A stretch of DNA of 6,248 nt from Myxococcota bacterium (GTDB lineage: Bacteria > Myxococcota > Polyangia > GCA-2747355 > JAKLHH01). A program made the translations under genes and the position numbers. Below the pieces are notes generated by a model. The model was given only the letters and a program-made list of their open reading frames with translations. It did not search any database and was not told the origin of the DNA. Every line of letters begins with the position of its first letter. Position 1 is the stretch's first letter. The stretch is from contig JAKLHH010000476.1 in NCBI GenBank assembly GCA_022710245.1, positions 1-6,248 of the forward strand. The letters run 5' to 3'. Below, in pieces: positions 5,345-6,248 of the stretch.

Positions 5345-5976
5345 GCGTGATCCTCAGCGTGCTCCTCTGGCTGGCGGCGGTCCTCGGGCTGCTCCTGCTC
5401 GCCTTGCTCGTGGTGCCGCTCCAGGCCCGCGGGGAGGGGCGCGTCCTCGAGGAGGAGCTCGACGGCGAGCTGCGGGTGCGCTGGGGCTTCGGGCTGATCG
5501 GGGTGCGGCTCTCCTCGCGGCGGCCGAGCGGCTTCACGCTCTGCGGCCTGCGCGTGGCCGGGCTGCCGCGGCGGAGCGCGGAGGAGCGGCAGGAGAAGAA
5601 GCGGGAGAAGAAGCAGGAGAGAGCAAAGAAGCAGGGCTCGCGCTCTCGCCGTGGGCTCCGCTGGTCCCTCGCCCATCGCGAGGGGCTGCGGCGGGTGCTG
5701 CGGCGCGCGCTCGGAGCGCTCGGGCTCCGGCTCGAGGTCCGCGGCCGGCTCGGCCTCGGCGACCCGGCGGAGACCGCGCTCGCGGAGCTGATCGCCGGCG
5801 AGCTCCGCCGCCTCCGCGCGGTGCGGCTGGAGCTCGCCTGGGACTACCTCGACGACGTCGTCGAGCTCGAGGCGCGTGGTCGCGCCCGCCTCTGGCTGCT
5901 CGAGGTCGTCGGGATCGGCCTCGCGCTCCTGCTCGCGGATCGCGAGGTGCGAGCGCTCCTCAGAGCGCCCGCGTGA
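5341..5976 (+). CDS. DUF2953 (YtfI-like) membrane protein (211 aa)
   Basis: The start is GTG 5341, overlapping the previous stop as GTGA, with AGGAG 8 bases upstream (5330-5334). Residues 4-26 are a single strong membrane helix ('ILSVLLWLAAVLGLLLLALLVV'). It is followed by a beta-like segment 'GEGRVLEEELDGELRVRWGFGLIGVRLSSRRP', which fits the DUF2953 N-terminal pattern. Residues 79-105 are a Lys/Glu/Arg-rich charged insert ('EKKREKKQERAKKQ'), a common feature of this family. Residues 128-150 ('LRLEVRGRLGLGDPAETALAEL') match the family's conserved G-x-G-DPA-T core, and the C-terminus has a second hydrophobic stretch ('LWLLEVVGIGLALLLA'). The biochemical function of DUF2953 is unknown. In Bacillus the homologue YtfI is encoded beside the spore protein YtfJ (GerW), as here. 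The family call is from recognised pattern, not from a search. Confidence 0.8.
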   Translation: MSVILSVLLWLAAVLGLLLLALLVVPLQARGEGRVLEEELDGELRVRWGFGLIGVRLSSRRPSGFTLCGLRVAGLPRRSAEERQEKKREKKQERAKKQGSRSRRGLRWSLAHREGLRRVLRRALGALGLRLEVRGRLGLGDPAETALAELIAGELRRLRAVRLELAWDYLDDVVELEARGRARLWLLEVVGIGLALLLADREVRALLRAPA

Positions 5977-5991
5977 GCAACGCCTGAACCA

Positions 5992-6007
5992 CGGGGCCCC
6001 GGCCCCG
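5992..6007 (+). repeat. GC hairpin just before the GerW-family gene
   Basis: CGGGGCC (5992-5998) and GGCCCCG (6001-6007) are perfectly complementary around two bases, in practice a 6-bp stem with a 4-base loop. It ends one base before the AGAGGAG ribosome binding site of the next gene, in a 44-base intercistronic gap (5977-6020). No T-run follows, so it is not a convincing terminator. It might tune translation or mRNA stability at this junction. Confidence 0.4.
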
Positions 6008-6020
6008 AGAGGAGCACGTC

Positions 6021-6248
6021 ATGGATCACATCAAGAACCTCTTCGCGTCCCTCGGGCGACACTTCGAGGCGCTGGCCCGCGCCAACGCCGTCGTCGCGCG
6101 GCCCATCTCGCTCGGCAACCGCCACGTGCTGCCGCTCTGCGAGCTGAGCGTCGCGTTCGGCGGCGGCGGTGGGGTCGGCGAGGTGTCGCCGGGGCCGGGC
6201 AAGGAGCCGCAGAAGGGCACCGGCGGCGGCGCCGGCGGCGGGAGCAAG
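6021..6248 (+). CDS. GerW/YtfJ-family protein, C-terminus beyond the right edge
   Basis: The ATG at 6021 has AGAGGAG 6 bases upstream, and the frame is open for 76 codons to the window end. The N-terminus (MDHIKNLFASLGRHFEALARANAVVARPISLGNRHVLPLCELSVAFGGGGG) matches the GerW (Spore_YtfJ domain) layout. That layout is an amphipathic start helix, a short segment of the type 'A..VVA.PI..G...VLPL..LSVAFGGGGG', then a Gly-rich stretch that normally precedes a conserved V-x-P-x-A-F/L-V core, which lies beyond the edge here. The Gly-rich region is already visible after residue 46. In Bacillus subtilis GerW is a spore protein needed for L-alanine germination, but the family also occurs in bacteria that do not make endospores, where its role is unknown. 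It follows the DUF2953 gene by 44 bases and very likely belongs to the same transcript. Confidence 0.82.
   Translation, partial: MDHIKNLFASLGRHFEALARANAVVARPISLGNRHVLPLCELSVAFGGGGGVGEVSPGPGKEPQKGTGGGAGGGSK

Overview
The window is very GC-rich, with strong GC preference at third codon positions, and looks like a chromosomal segment of a Myxococcota (former Deltaproteobacteria) bacterium. The best support is the secreted protein on the minus strand at 1735-2892. It ends in a MYXO-CTERM-like sorting tail (Gly-Cys-Ala-Cys, hydrophobic helix, Arg cluster), a signal largely confined to that phylum. The assignment is an inference from sequence features, not from a database match.

Layout, left to right. 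(1) 1-345, minus: the N-terminal 115 residues of a short lipoprotein that runs off the left edge and looks PsbP/DUF1795-like. (2) 501-1319, plus, divergent from it: a cytoplasmic all-helical protein of unknown function. (3) 1320-1734: no convincing gene. It holds six copies of TGGCGAG in both orientations that build two strong hairpins, a 22/23-base direct repeat, and a separate stretch of 21-base periodic repeats. (4) 1735-2892, minus: a matrixin-like secreted protein whose zinc-binding and catalytic residues are all replaced, followed by a (GKDGTA)n linker encoded by 18-base tandem repeats and the MYXO-CTERM-like tail. (5) 2968-3825, minus: a secreted protein of unknown family with visibly lower GC3 than its neighbours; it could be cotranscribed with the pseudo-matrixin. 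(6) 3826-4262: intergenic and less GC-rich, carrying the leader of the next operon. (7) 4263-6248, plus: a tight four-gene operon (ECF sigma factor, putative anti-sigma/regulatory protein, DUF2953 membrane protein, GerW/YtfJ-family protein) that continues past the right edge. The first three genes overlap by 4 bases at ATGA and GTGA junctions.

The right-hand operon is the most coherent system. The DUF2953 (YtfI-like) and GerW/YtfJ-like pair is known from Bacillus sporulation loci. Here it follows an ECF sigma factor and a small partner that has the position of an anti-sigma factor but lacks both the usual zinc motif and a membrane helix. The other outstanding item is the inactivated matrixin with a surface-sorting tail. 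Nothing in the window looks like a CRISPR array, tRNA, rRNA or transposase.
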